Shown: one piece after another, positions 1 to 13,233 of the stretch
Position numbering within the stretch: the stretch's first letter is position 1
Layout: the number at the start of each line of letters is the position of its first letter
DNA from: Marsupella aquatica
Lineage: Eukaryota > Marchantiophyta
Direction: 5' to 3'
Assembly (NCBI GenBank): GCA_973895155.1
Contig: OZ316891.1
Span: 6,758,001-6,822,000, forward strand
Length of the DNA: 64,000 nucleotides
Made by a program: the position numbers and the translations under genes
Notes under the pieces: generated by a model
Database searches by the model: none
The model's input: the letters and a program-made list of their open reading frames with translations, nothing else
What the model was told of the DNA's origin: nothing

Positions 1-902
1 TCGTCTTACATTGCACAACTAAGATTCTGTCCAACACAGATATCAGCGCAGAACAAATACGAGGTGTACATAACTACACGGAATGTGTAGAGTGATCCAT
101 ACGCCTAAATAGGCAATTTCCACATAAACTAAGGCATTGCTGTCCACCTTTCACTTTATTATTGGTCCAGTTATAAAGCTGAAAAATTTGTGGATCAATC
201 TTTACGAAAAACTGATTAATTATATTGCTGAACATTTTTCGATGGGTACGTTGACGTGGCCGCATTAAGTAGGAGTCCTGATTTACAATTTTCAGTCTAG
301 GAGAGTGAGAACTATGGGACAATTCTGACCGATATCTCAGTCAATTCATGTGAGAGAAGGGCAGTGATAAGCGCAGAGACGTCAGTCTTTCTCGATCAAG
401 GTGAAGTGCTACTAAGGTCACGTTAGGTGCGATGTTTCCGAAGATCCCCGTTTAGACGCCATTCAGGCACATATATCTAGTGACCGGCGTTAACTGTTCA
501 CACCAGGAGACTGAGTGAGGAGAAAAGGGTCAGGAATATATATATAGAGAGCAAATAGCTCTCCCCTTATCTAACTACTTCATGCCTCACATTCCATGTT
601 GAACGCACCCGATATCTATACATTTATGACTCGATGCTGCCAGGCACGATTATTTACAGTGATGCATGGAGCTAAGAGATGGAATATTAAGCTACTTCGT
701 AGATCACTGATTGGAGACGACGATGAAGATACAATCTTCGTCAAATCCTCTTGTGCGCTCAAATGTTTCTCTAAACCAGTATTTACATTTTGATCACATG
801 TGACATTGATTTTAAGCACGCATTGTGTAAAATATATCTTTAGAAACCAGTGGCAGATATCGATGAGCCTGCATTATCTTTGAGTAATTACGGAAGGCCT
901 AG
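1..902. other. Non-coding 3' flank of the GH3 gene
   Basis: No recognisable gene, RNA or repeat. Open frames here are short and none resembles a protein family. The stretch lies downstream of the minus-strand GH3 stop codon, so it should hold that gene's 3' UTR and terminator; I could not fix a polyadenylation signal. Confidence 0.5.
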
Positions 903-3900
903 CTAATCAGTTCTGTATGTTGAAGGAGTAAATGGGGGTTTTGTTGAACTGAAATGTCTGTGTATGACTCTCCCTTTGACAATTTCACGAAGGGGGCCCT
1001 GCTTGGAACCTAGGCCTCGTGGGACCTTGTACTGGTTTACGGAAGCACCCCGGCTGACGGCATATTCGCAGAGTAAGTCGAACGTCCCGGGCAGTACTAA
1101 ATTCAATTCCAGAGGCCCTATAATGCCTTCATAACGCCCTTCACGATAAATGAAATTTAGTGAAGCTTCCAAAGCGGTGCAGCATCGGTCCAAGAGTGAA
1201 GATGGTATGTCAACTGGAGCTGATGAAGACGTTGGCCAAAACTCCCACACGATCACGTAGTGTCCAGGTTCCACCAACTCAGTGAAGCTGGTGTACTCGA
1301 ATAGTCTTACCCCGGGTAGCTCCCTCTCAAGAATCAGGGCAGCTTTCCTCACGGCGGCCTGCAGGTCGACCTCGTCTGTCTTGTCGTGGTCCACGCTAAG
1401 AAGTATATTCTTCCTGCGCAGAAACTTAAACAAAGGGGAGTTGTTGTACATGCCTACCACCTCCAGAATGTCACCCATCCTCAAGCGGCAATAACCTGCA
1501 CAAACGCATGACATGTACGCCATTTATTATATAGCATCCTCGTCCTGCAGACTCTTATCCTCATGGCCGAGAAACCAAAACCTATTTGAATGGAAATCAA
1601 TCATCGCTTCAATCAGTTCAGATGAGTTCGCAATACACGGGTAATTGCATCTTCGATCCCTTGAAATCTCTACCCTGGACGTTTTAAAGCTTGCATCAAT
1701 CTCCGTGTTAACCTGCAGGGTCTCTAGTCTTACTGTATGCATATATGAGGTACAGTGTCCTTTCGAGAGAAATGCTAACTCAAAGCTACTTCTGTACAAT
1801 GCGGAAGTCTACAATAAAAACTTTCTTCCAAAATCACATTCCTAACATAATTTATACGACATGCAATGTATCATCTTACCTAGCCTGATTTATACGACAT
1901 GCAATGCAAATACTGCCAGGAACCATCTGTTACAAGCTACTAGAGAGAAAGGACCAGGTGTGAGGATTCTCTTCGTAGTGCCTTCACTGTTCAACACCGT
2001 TATTATCTGGGTAATTAGTTAGTGGCTTACGTTTCCATTACATCACAGGAAGATTGCAATAGGAAATTCTTCATGAAAAATTAACCTACCAGAAATTGTC
2101 GTCACAAGAATCTCGTACTGCCGCCCAACCTGCAAGCTGACTAGGTCTAGAACTTCTTCTTCACTGGAAGCAATCTCTTTCGTGTCCTTTGTCCTTTCGC
2201 CCTCGTCCTCGTGACCAAGGGGGTGGACTTTTGAACTCGAACTGCGTTTTGGAGCGTCAACTTCAATGAATTCATAATATGTTACGGTGGGCATCAGAAC
2301 GTAATAGGTTTCCTCAGGAGGAAGCGCTGGATTCATATTTATGCCGACGAAGCCTTCAGTGGCAGAGTACAAGGGAGTGCAAACGATTCGCATGTTATTG
2401 CTGTAGTGTGCGAGAGATGGCAAATATTCCTGCGTGCAGCCCCGGAAAATTGTGTTAGTCACAGGAACAACACCACAGTTCCAATCAAGTCAGAAAATTT
2501 CGCATGCATGCAGCACGACACCTTAAATGAAGATCGGCAGTTCAATCTATCAATATTCTATGAAGTAAATATATGTTGTGCAGTTTGCACCTTCATTATG
2601 CCGGTGCCGCCAGTATCGATTACTTCACAATTTGGCCAGAGCCTGGGGATGATACCGTTCTGATTGAACAACCCTTCCTCGGACAAGCATTCCTTTCGGA
2701 TACTCCTTGCGAGTTCCGCTCTCCATTCAGCTCCCTTCTCAAGTAGTAGAGGCAACACTTCCGCCCTTACCTTTTGATCCTGTACTATTACATTCAGCGA
2801 TCCTGTAGCAATGTCCTCGCAGATTTCTGTAGCAGGGTATGCACCGACGAGCACCAGTAAGTTGCTTGATCATGAGACTGCACCAACTTATGACCATTAA
2901 TTTATGCAACACGAGTTGACATCTTGGATATTTTGCTTTCTATTTATGGCGGCCTAGTATACGGAGTAACATTTACTATACGGTTCGAAAGATTGCCCTT
3001 TCCAAGCATCCCGGATACATGTTTATCTAAAACTAGTGCCTTAACGTAAATAAGATGAACCCTCCAGAACGATCACGTACTAGAGGTAACGTGTGGTGCA
3101 GCAATTGTCAGAAGAGGCACATGCCGATTTAAGATTAAGCTTAGCAAGCTGAGAAGGCAATTCTGAAAGATCACCTGAGAAATAAAAATCTGTCTACGAT
3201 ACCAAAAGCAGCCGTACAGATTGAGAACATATGTGATGTGTAAGACACGGACTTAATTACCTGCCCACCACATCTCTAACGCCCTCAGTGCTTTGACCAC
3301 AACAGTGGCATAGATGCCACCAATTCGGCGGATTGAGTGGCGCTGCAGGAGGGCGCACAGGAGATGGCCGTACATGGCAGAATTGGTGTCTGGGGTCTCC
3401 AGTACGGCGTTCGGGCTGCTAAGGTTATAGACGGGATGAAATAATCTCTGCTGATAAGCGGTGCTATAGATGAAGCTCGTCACCGCCGTCCTGGTTGGCA
3501 AGCCACAGGGAGTCTGGCTGCCTGCTCGTAGAAAGACCAGATTCAAAAACTTTCCCTTCCCGAGACTTGGCAACGCACTGCAAAAGGCAGACCCACGTCT
3601 CAATTCAATAGTTTGCGGCAACTCTATTGTGCCTGGTCCGATTGACACGGCCATTCGTTTTCGACTTCACGTACACTCCGGTACTTTTTTTCTTTAATCT
3701 TTACTTGATCATTCAGAAGAAGAGAAGCATTTGCATTTCCAAGTTGTCGAACACTTAAGCCTGGCTCTAGACTAGCACGCGTGTCTGCATGCAAAAATGC
3801 TTCCAATCTTGTGACTTCTGAGACACCGCAACAGTGACTCGTCTTTCACAATTGGAAACGTAGCAAAATCAGAAGATAATACGCACCGGCTGAGGGTTGG

Positions 3901-4561
3901 TGCAACAAAACTCCAAACTAGGCCCCTGAATCCGAGATCTTCGCCATTGACGGGAAATAACTTGGGATCTCCACCTGTAGTGCCGGAGCTGCGTTACAGA
4001 CAGATATACGTGAAATTAAACGCTGTCCGATCGTTCAAGGCAGAGGCCCAACTCTTCATCTCGACATTAATGACTGGTAACATTTCAGATTAGCATATAT
4101 GAAGCGCTGCAATTTCACAGGACATGGCTTCTGCAGTAGTTGGCTGAAATCCAAGAAGATGAAATCTACCGCGACGGTGGTAAAATACGCTACCTGACCA
4201 ACACTTCCAGCGGAGGATCTGCAGATAGAATTGGGGATTTGTCTCCATTTGCTATTCGCTGAATAGAGTGTCGAAACGCCTCGTAATCTGACACGGGCAT
4301 GCACCTTCGGAAGGTATCCACATCTGTAGCACCGTTCATCCCGTGCTTTCGCAAGTACTCCGTGTTCGCATTCTTCTTCAGAATGTACTCCAAGTGCAGG
4401 CTCTGCTCCAACTCCGGCTGGGTAGTGACTGTCTCCAAATACTGCAGCATTTTCGTCTCTCTTTGGACGAAGTCCGAGTCCTCTACTTCATCGTTTGGGC
4501 CCCAATGAGCCCAATCTACTACTGCCCCACCTTCGTAGGGATGGACGTACGTCTTAGACAT
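903..4561 (-). CDS. GH3: GH3 family acyl-acid amido synthetase, six exons
   Basis: GH3 enzymes are cytosolic adenylating enzymes that join amino acids to auxin, jasmonate or related acyl acids and so set hormone levels. The exons I reconstruct, 5' to 3', are 4561-4194, 3988-3887, 3577-3261, 2826-2591, 2429-2090 and 1495-903. All junctions are GT-AG and all phases agree, giving 651 codons plus a stop. This is somewhat longer than the usual 575-610 residues, partly because of an acidic/serine-rich insertion in exon 5. The three adenylate-forming motifs are visible: SSGTTGGDPK at about residue 123, YSATEG at about 362, and YCRLRMGD at about 456. The N-terminal NTEYLR segment and the C-terminal RRKN...DKTDE segment are also typical. 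The substrate class (JAR1-like or auxin-conjugating) cannot be assigned from motifs alone. The start is the ATG at 4561. No defect was seen. Confidence 0.95.
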
Positions 4562-7500
4562 CGCTTCTGATTATGTCCTTCACTTAGACGACTGCAATTC
4601 CAAATCTTCACCTCATGACGCAATTGCTTCCTCCTCAGAAGTCAGAAGTCTACAGCACTCCCTAGCTAGCTTGCAGCTGCTTGCACAATTTTAAAAACTG
4701 ATCGACAACACGCCACCCGCAAACCGAGTACAACAGCCACAGGGACACTAGGTCAGTGGAAGAGAGTGATCGCAGCACCAAACAAAGCGTGGAGCGCTGA
4801 TCCAGATCGAACTTTGAATTTGTTCCCGTAGATCCACGGAAGTTCGGAGAACCAGTGCCGTGCCTTCAGTGGTATATATGCCCATCCGAAGGCAAGCTTC
4901 CGACCAAGGCTCTGACCGATCTGAAAGATCTAAAGCGTTACTACCGCGTGCTTTTGTGTAAGTGACCAAGTCAGATCGCCGGTCGTCGTCCTAGCAGCGC
5001 CAGGAGCTGTAACGCTGATGCAACTTTAATCATTCGGTGCATCAGGTCGAGACAGTTGCATGAGGTCGGCAGTTGCTGCGTGCAATCTCTTTTCAGATTT
5101 TCGTCAGAACGATATCTATTGCCTCAACTCAATACTCATCATGCTTGTGGAGCGCAACCGCCCTTGCCAGTGATGGCGGAGACAGTCGGTGACTCTGTGA
5201 CAAAAGCTAAAGACCTCCAGTCTCCAGAGTTTCAGAAGATAATTTATAGACAGCTCTGGGCAGGTCCTGTACGTATGAGACAATCTGATATTAAGCACAT
5301 CTTCCTCGTGCTGAAAATACTTTGGACAGCAACCATTCGCCGTTCAAATGATTGCCGTTTACAGCAGTGTGCAGTCCGTCTCTGTTGGGCTGTCACAAAT
5401 ACTTAAATCTGGGAATATCGACGGCTGACTGGCTGAGTAGCAATGGACGATTTTGACCGTCATAAATTATTACTGTATCAATATATTTTCTGAACCGTAA
5501 AAAGCCATCAAACATGCTCGAACTTCGATATTGATTCCTCAAAATCATTATCCTTTTAATTCACATTCGCACCTCCTTCGAACAAGCGTGTGTTTGCTTG
5601 GATCCGTTGGATATAGCGTCCGTTGGATATAGCGTTACCTTTTATTCGTACCTCTGCTCTCCTTTTCTGCCTTCGCCCTGCGGCATGACTGTTACCTCAT
5701 GTGCCAGTGGATTGAAATCAGGAGGGCCTCGCGAGATTTTGGACTAGCTTTAGTAGGAACTCCTTTATTGGTGTCTACTGCTCCATCATTCCATGCTGCC
5801 CATTATTGCGGCGCACATCACTCACACAAGGTGAACACAGCTTTGCAATTCAGATTGTTATTGTGTGTGAGTTTACTTCACATTAATCATCTTAACAAGT
5901 GTAACTAGCTGTAGAACTTTTCATTCTGGCAATGGCAAGTGAGGTTTTGAGTTAAGCTTCACACTGTCTTTCTTGTTACCTTAATGGAATTTGCATCAAA
6001 GAGCGGATCGAACTTCTTCCAGCTTGGTCGCATCCTACACAAAATTGAATCCTGCGCCTGTTTCTTTACACGGTCGAACGCCATTGGGTGAATTAAGCTC
6101 AAGAGAGCCTCGATTCGTGGGTTTAGACTTATGAAACCAAATTCAGATGCGGTAGAACTTCATCCGAACCGTTCTTTTTCTGAAGCGCTTTTGGGATTGA
6201 GTGGATCCTGTACTGCGATAAAAAAAAAAAAGGGAGAGGTTCAGCATCCAGTCGTACTGGTTCAAGAGGGCCTCTCAGTAATGTGCTTCGGAATGGAATC
6301 TCTCAGTGGTTTACTTTGAGAGTGTGAAGGAGGAATCAATGAGCGAACTAATTTGGGGATAGGATGGTAATCGCAAACTAACGAATTACTTTACCAACTG
6401 TCTGGTATATTGTTGCCACCTATATATTTGACATTTTCCAGCAATCCAGGCAACAATACAACTCTACTTAGAATCCCTTTACACCAATGGACTTTACACC
6501 AATGGACGTGAGACATTATTCCCACTTCACCCATTGCCCTGTCCTAGTGTCTGATTGTAATGTATATATATAACATGAGAAATTGGGCTACTTCACCTTC
6601 CGGTGGTGAGTGCATAGCCGGTGCATCAGGAATCTATCATTGTTGTTGTGCAGTGATATAAAAATTTCCATGCATCCTTTGAATCTGTTGGGCAAGTCAG
6701 GGTTCACTGGAATCACTGGACTACAGTGGTCCGCCATTATCTCCCGTCAGTACTGAGCGTTCCGGATGGGCCTACGCAGCAAGTTTCCGACCAGCCTATT
6801 AAGCACGTGCAGAATTGGACTGGGTTCCTGTAGACTTTAGAGCAGCTTTATAGATCAGCAAAGCGCCATGCAACCTTACGGACTGGGATATGACAGGGCG
6901 TTGCCTTATACGCCGGACAAGAATTTCGCTAACTTTCGCAGCTTTTTATTGTAGCTTAGCGCTTTGCAGACACCGGCCGGGTCCACCGTCCTTGATCACC
7001 AATTGAAATCACAAATCGTGCTGCGACACAGCAGTCGGCACGGCGACTTTGACGTAAGCCTTGTTTCAGCAGAGGTGAGCCAAAATCAAGGTCACGACGA
7101 AAACAGCAACCACCTGGATTTTGGCTCGCATTTGCTTTACGTCATCTTTGTGCCCTCCGCAAATTAAGGGTTTGGAACAGATGTATTCCTCGTCTTTCAT
7201 CGTGTCCAAGAGTCTACCCCTTATAAATAAAGTGCATAAATGCATTCAATGGTGAGTTGCAGGCTAATGGTGTACTTCACAGTGCTTTTTGGGCGGGGGA
7301 ATATGCACCAAAAACAATTGTGGTGGACGGAGACCCTCATGAAACAACATGCAATGACAGAAGTGCGTTTTGTTTGTAAAGTTTATTAGACCTAGCTACT
7401 ACCAGTATTTTTCAACTTGAATACATATGATATATTAGTAAAATTAATATGATTACAATACATACATATATTGAGGCAAAGATTTCATAGAAAGATTTAT

Positions 7501-8570
7501 TGACATGCAGACAATTACATATGTTAATTTCATGCACTTGTGTAATTGAATCGTGTGGCATGCAGGCCCTAGGTATCAATGATGTGTGTGACCTAACAGC
7601 ACATATGAGACTAGATATGAGAAGTACATAATTGATTTCCCATGGCACTTATTGAGTAGAAGTGGTGGACCTCTTCCCCGGAACACAATGCCTAAGCGTT
7701 GTGTCCGAATATATATGGTCAAAACAGGGACTTTAGGCAAAAAAGACATTTTTACTCAAACATAGCGCCCGGGCGCTGTGTTCAAAAATGTGGACAAGTG
7801 ACTCTAGGAGAAAGGTAACCAGGTTGCAACTACAATATGTTACTTAAAATCGTCCGACACCTCCACTCTTTCAACTTACGAAATCAGTTGTCCTTTGAGA
7901 AATGTAAGCTAATTTTGAAATGCTTCATTCTTGGAGAAGTGTGCATTCATTGTTTCCAAAATGTTAAGCAGCAATCTGGAAATATCGATATATTGTTCTG
8001 CTGTGTGTACTTTTGACGGACTTTCACATCAACCCCTGACTGACGCCACGGCATCTAGTCACAGAAACCCATAGTACCTACGTGCATAATTAGGTCTGAC
8101 GACTCACTTTCTCTATTTCCAATTTTCCATTGCCCTCAAGATCAAGGCACTCCAATAGAAACAAAGCAGCCGAGTCTAGTTTGCATTGCCTCCCCAACGC
8201 AAGCTCCCGTGAGACACTGAATGGGGCTTGGCTGTTGTTTTGTCAGGATTGGCAAACGGGCGCGATAGCCCCTGCAAACCTCAAGGACCCAAGACATCCC
8301 CATAGTTACCCAACTGAGCGGGCAACTGAGCTCAGGAGGATGTAGTTCTTCTTAACAACTTCCAATGCACCCACCCAAGACGTCCTCCAACAGACTCACT
8401 GCCCGAAACTGAAAACTTATTGCCATTTTTGTTCGGCATTCCCCTTAGTAATGCGACTGTTGGGCTTCACGACTTGGGCTCGCCCTTGGCCCATTGGGAG
8501 ACACCACTCCCCTCATATATGCTTCTGAAAACATGTCACACTTGGACCAATGTACTTCAATGGTCCCCTA
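4562..8570. other. Intergenic region between GH3 and the MITE cluster
   Basis: Apart from the AuxRE-like sites noted separately, I see no gene. Open frames are short, overlap on both strands and match nothing known. Short A and T runs and a TATA run near 6560 are present but are not attached to any identifiable gene. Confidence 0.4.
5049..5282 (-). promoter_or_regulatory. Three AuxRE (TGTCTC) elements upstream of GH3
   Basis: GAGACA, which is TGTCTC read in the sense of the GH3 gene, occurs at 5049-5054, 5179-5184 and 5277-5282, about 490-720 bp upstream of the GH3 ATG. A further copy lies in the second GH3 intron at 3820-3825. TGTCTC is the classical auxin-response-factor site and is well known from GH3 promoters. 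Three copies in one orientation within 234 bp is more than chance predicts. Function is inferred. Confidence 0.45.
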
Positions 8571-8871
8571 TATTTGGCCTCGGGGGTCTCACTATATAGA
8601 TGCCTCCCCATAACCTGGAACGTTTTTAGGCGTCCGACCCCCTAAATTGTAAGAAAAAAATATATTTTTCAACCCCTATAGAGTTGGAATATTCCAAAAT
8701 TTTGGTTTTAAGAACCCTAATCTTCTTATAAGTCTCAAATTTTGATTTAAAAAACCTTATTGTTCTTCTCAAGGAATTCTTAAGTCTTCCCTTTGAATCA
8801 ATAAAATGATTCTATACTTTGTCGCACGTGATGTGCCATTTTTGTGGAAGTGAAACCCCCGAGTATTTGGC
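8571..8871. mobile_element. hAT-type MITE, copy 1, with 8-bp TSD
   Basis: The element spans 8579-8863 (285 bp). It begins CTCGGGGGTCTCAC and ends with the reverse complement of CTCGGGGGTTTCAC, so the 14-bp terminal inverted repeats match at 13 positions. It is flanked by a perfect 8-bp direct repeat, TATTTGGC, at 8571-8578 and 8864-8871. An 8-bp target duplication is the hallmark of the hAT superfamily. The interior is AT-rich and non-coding, so it would need a transposase supplied elsewhere. Confidence 0.85.
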
Positions 8872-8883
8872 CTTGAACTTGGA

Positions 8884-9207
8884 CTCTAACCCTTGGGGGG
8901 CTCATTCTAAACAGGGTCTCATAACACACTCGACGGTTTTAGCTATTAAACACTCTAAATAAATAAATGAAGTTTTTTGAACTATTTTTTTACCCCTGCC
9001 TTTTTGTAATATTCTAACAATATTCCCAAATTCATTTCTAAAACCCTATCGATCTTCTTTTATAATTCTCAAAATTGGATTTTAAAAACCCTAATGTTCT
9101 ACAAAATTTTAAATTATCTTTCTCAACCCAACAAACAAACCCTATAATATTACTTATTTTTGCGTGATGGGTAGAAAGGAAATAAGTGAGGACCCCGAGC
9201 TCCAACC
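8884..9207. mobile_element. Diverged hAT-type MITE, copy 3
   Basis: A third, older relative at 8892-9199 (308 bp). Its ends are degraded: CTTGGGGGGCTCAT on the left, and the reverse complement of CTCGGGGTCCTCAC on the right. The interior shares the AAAACCCTAATGTTCT-type blocks of the other copies. Candidate target duplications CTCTAACC (8884-8891) and CTCCAACC (9200-9207) match at 7 of 8 positions. It lies 12 bp beyond the copy 1 target duplication. Confidence 0.55.
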
Positions 9208-9801
9208 CGATCGACTATATAGGCACAAACCTAACTTTTTATGCCCAAGCATAACTTTTTAGTTAGACTTCCAATTGCCCGTCCAATTGTGAAGTGTGAC
9301 TTAGCCCATTGTGATTGAGCCAATGTGGTGCTCATGTCTGGCCCTGGGCCCTCGGTCCACGTAAAATTAGTGAACCCCCTGCAATCGTGACCCCGTTGCT
9401 CTTATCCCTTGTTATTTTATTTTTTCTATAAAAAATTATCATGTTACCGGTAATATTAATAATTATTAGTTCAAAATGAATAAAAATGCATATATGGAAT
9501 AAGGGTTTAGGTAGGGATGCATTTTTTACAAGATTTTTTACTCTATTAAAACAGGGCATGTGCTTATTGGGGCACTTATGAGTAAATGCAATTCCAGTGG
9601 GATGTGTACTTATCAATAACTGTACATGTTGAGAATGATGTCATTTAGCTGAAATGTTTTAGCCCTGTTTGCACTTTAGAAGCGTGCACAAAGTGCCAAA
9701 CTCCATGTTAAAACAGGGAAGAACATGATTTCTTGCAGTTATCCAGGTTTACTAAATATAAAGTTTGCACTTGAAAATGGCAAGTTGTGTGTGCCTGTGT
9801 A

Positions 9802-10113
9802 GGCGGGTGCTCGGGGGTCTCACTATATGGGGACCTCCCCATCGCCTGCGACGTTTTTAGGCCTCGGACCCCCTAAAATGTAAGAAAAAAAATTATTTAT
9901 TAACCCCTATAAAGTTGGAATATTCTTGGAATATTCTAAAAAATGGATTAAAAATACCCTAATATTCTTATAAGTCTCAAAATTGAATTTAAAAGACCCT
10001 ATTGTTCTTCTACAAAAATTCTTAAGTCTTCCCTTAGAACCAATAAAATGACCCTATCCTTCGTCGCACGTGATATGCCATTTTTGTGGAAGTGAAACCC
10101 CCGAGGGCGGGTG
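9802..10113. mobile_element. hAT-type MITE, copy 2, with 8-bp TSD
   Basis: The element spans 9810-10105 (296 bp) and is clearly homologous to the copy at 8579-8863 along its whole length. It has the same CTCGGGGGT terminal inverted repeats. The perfect 8-bp target duplication GGCGGGTG (9802-9809 and 10106-10113) differs from copy 1, so the two copies inserted independently rather than by segmental duplication. No coding capacity. Confidence 0.85.
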
Positions 10114-10297
10114 ACATCTCCCTATGGTTGCCTTGCTCATTCAAGATGAAGCCCAATATTAAAATCTCCTTAAATAATGAGCCTCAAGTCTCCCTCACTG
10201 CACTCTGTGCCCACCTCTCAAGAGCCATTGCTGGGTGTTGCTCGATTGGAGTCCAGCCTTGATGACTTGGTGAGACCTATTCAGCTAGAGGAAACTC

Positions 10298-10490
10298 ATT
10301 TATTCATTTATTTATTTTATTTATTTATTTATTTTTGAAAGGAGGGGGGGCAAAATACCCCAAAACGCACAACCCACAGGGGACAAAAGCCACCCGGAAG
10401 GGAAACACCAGCCGCCCCAAGGGCCAGCCAACCAACCATGAACCCAACACTAAATAATCTGGCCAGGGGTTTCTGAGAATCCTCCTAGTA
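10298..10490 (-). mobile_element. Possible retroelement 3' end with (TTTA)n tail
   Basis: A (TTTA)n run at about 10298-10336 is followed by a purine-rich stretch with blocks such as GGGGACAAAAGCCACCC. Read on the minus strand this is a pyrimidine-rich 3' region ending in an A-rich tail, the usual look of a non-LTR retroelement insertion. The stretch at 28262-28560 has the same organisation. No open reading frame or target duplication was confirmed, so the call is tentative. Confidence 0.3.
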
Positions 10491-13127
10491 TAGTCTGACT
10501 TAGAGTCCCCCTGCCTCAGCCTTCTGTTGTCTATTTCTACACATGCTAAAGGTCTCAGTTAAGTGACAAGGAAACTCATTTATTACAACTCCTTGGGTCC
10601 TACTGTTAGGTGTTGCCCCATGCCTCCTTCTGTTTAGGTAATAAGAGAGGGACCTTTGATTTGAAATTAATTGGAATCTCACTTGGAACCACACTTGCCA
10701 CAATGAAGACTACTCCCACTAGGACTCAATAGGCAGCAATTAATGAATTCCAAGGAACACTTGTTCAGAGTTGATGTCCAGAATTGGTCTCAGGCAAGCA
10801 AACATTATATCCTGAAGTCAGGCTTGCATGCTCGGGTATGTGCTGCTTCAATCAAATTGGGCCTGACTGGTCATTCATTTGGGGGTCTCTAAATCAAATG
10901 GTTCTATTCACAGTGGACTCGCTAAGAATGCACTTGTGAGTTGGGAGAGTCATTATTTAGCCGATCGAGTTTGGTGTCAGGCCTTGGTGAGTCACGAATA
11001 AACACCCCGGTAAACACATTAGGAACAAGTTGGTTTTGCGAGGAGAAAGCCTGGGTTGGGCTGATACCAAGTTGAGAACCATAGTTAGGTTTACTGACTT
11101 GAGGGTTGAGATGTCCTGCACACAACCGCATACACCTCCTACCTTAGTTATGTTAATTAGAGGTTTGCTTAAATTCAGCTAGTTGGTATTTCACTGTTGA
11201 AGGTACCATGTATACATAAGGTCCATAGCACTATCCTAAGGGTGAGTTAGTAGGGCTCACCCGTCACATTGTTCACTTTTGTGGTCTACTGTTCAACCTG
11301 CCTTCTAGTGATGCTCTGGTTAGTTCCAATTGGATTCTGGGCCGTATTGTCTCACTTCGTGGACTCTCTGGCTTTTTATTTTTGCAATAAAATATGCTGA
11401 GAACCATAGCTTAGAAACCCTCCCACATCCACATTGCTGTTCATTTGCTAGGCAAGAGAGTCATACATTGGTCCCTACCCTACCAAAAATCTAACTGGGA
11501 AAGCATAGAGCGCATTCAAGTAAAATGGAACCATTTTGTGACGACATAAATTAGTGTTACTTTCATCCTGAAATTAGTGTGTGCCACTAATTTAGAAGCA
11601 ACATTAATTATAACTCTAAACGGAATAAACAATGTGGATCATTTGAATAGTCGCCTTGACCTTGTTCATCTGGTTCTATTGGTCTTTGTACACATGTTCA
11701 CTTGGCTGACCCTGGACGTCCTATTTAGAGATTGCAGTAAAATGTGGATCGATTTGACATAAAAGCGGTGTCCAAAAGGTTCTTTCCTGGGTGCTTTATA
11801 TGCAAATATATATTTGCTCGTACGAACGCTTCTTTGTTTTTGGGTTCCATATTCTGGTAGGGCAGAGCACGTGCCTATCCAAGGATCCTTGTCAACAGAA
11901 TGTTTACTTTCCCAAGATCATGTCTCAACGTATCTCGATTATAAAATAGCTCTGAAAAATATTTCCTTTCTCATGGTTTCTATTGTTGGGCCAAGCTTGA
12001 ATTTGATAACCTTTTTGGAATGAAATTTTATCAAAGCCATCATTCAAATTCTTTCCCCCTTTCACGGTACCGTACTATGGGATAATCACAGTTTTCACCG
12101 TTCGCAATTTATTTGGTGCTCGATTTTCTATTTTCTCCCGTTGGATAGTAGAAGAATGCTAGTATTCTGGTTAAAATGGCATGTGATTAGCTAGGGGTCC
12201 GGCTAGGGGTACCACTACTGGAGTGACCCATGGCTCTTAGTCAGAGGCACAACTAAAGCTGGGGGTACGTGGAAGTGGAAAATGGTGGGATAGTACTCAC
12301 CCTCTATTTACAAGCAAAGGTCCGAGTGAAATAGAGTTCAAGAGTGGACTTTAACCCCTACGGACCTATCCAAGTGAAATATGAAAGATTGATCTGGACA
12401 TATAAAACATTTGCTGCATACTTAGGGGAATGGGAGGCCTCGTAGGAGGCTAGGTAGTACCACTGTAGAGCTTGGGGAAATAAGGTTCAGATTAACTAAC
12501 AAGTTTTGACTCTTGATGTGGACCATTAGCTTTTTGTCACAATCGGTAGGAATGATGAGGACCTCGGTCCGCTTGGGTTAGTTTTAGTCTCTCGCTCTTT
12601 CTTGGTTTTTAGGGGTTCCCTATTGTTCATTTCTTACTTTTAGTTCCTCTTTCTTGGTGTTTAGTGGTTCCCTTTTGCTCACTTCTTTTTCGATTGGTTT
12701 TGTCCACTTGGGCCCTCTTTTGTTTGTTCATTTGTACTCTGTTTGGTCCCTTTGTATATAAAAAGTGTGTATATTTCTCCAAAACTAACAAGCCTCGGAC
12801 AGATTGCCTTTGGTCTTGAACTTATTATTTTTGCCTTATAAACCCTGTTTGTGAAGTAAAGTAGTATTAATGCGCTATATTAAAGGAAAGTACGAGGTAT
12901 GGTTCCTACCAGAAATTTTCAAAAATGTATCGTCAGGACCAATTCAGTCGAAGGCAATACCAAAGTACCATGGAATAAAAGTGGAAGTGGTTATGATTTT
13001 TAAAAAGGGCCAAACAAAGTTTAATAAAGGGAAAGAGATGGAGAGTGGACAAAGTCAAAGGAAAGGGCAAATGCAAACCCTAGAAAGAGGGAAGTTAAGA
13101 GATATAGATCTACATGCAGTCCCCTAA
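10491..13127. other. Intergenic, no gene seen
   Basis: No recognisable coding sequence, RNA gene or clear repeat. Open frames are short and isolated. The region is moderately AT-rich with scattered homopolymers. Confidence 0.4.
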
Positions 13128-13233
13128 AACCACTGCTCCAACAATGTAATCTTATGGGCTACTGGTCGACATCTAGTACAAACCACTGCTCCAACAATGT
13201 AATCTTATGGGCTACTGGTCGACATCTAGTACA
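13128..13233. repeat. 53-bp perfect tandem duplication
   Basis: Two head-to-tail copies of a 53-bp unit, 13128-13180 and 13181-13233, beginning AACCACTGCTCCAACAATG. They look identical by eye, which implies a recent duplication. No gene is associated. Confidence 0.9.

Noticed and set aside
1282-1494. Plus-strand open frame inside the GH3 last exon
   Set aside because: It is the antisense shadow of a well-supported GH3 coding exon and has no homology of its own.
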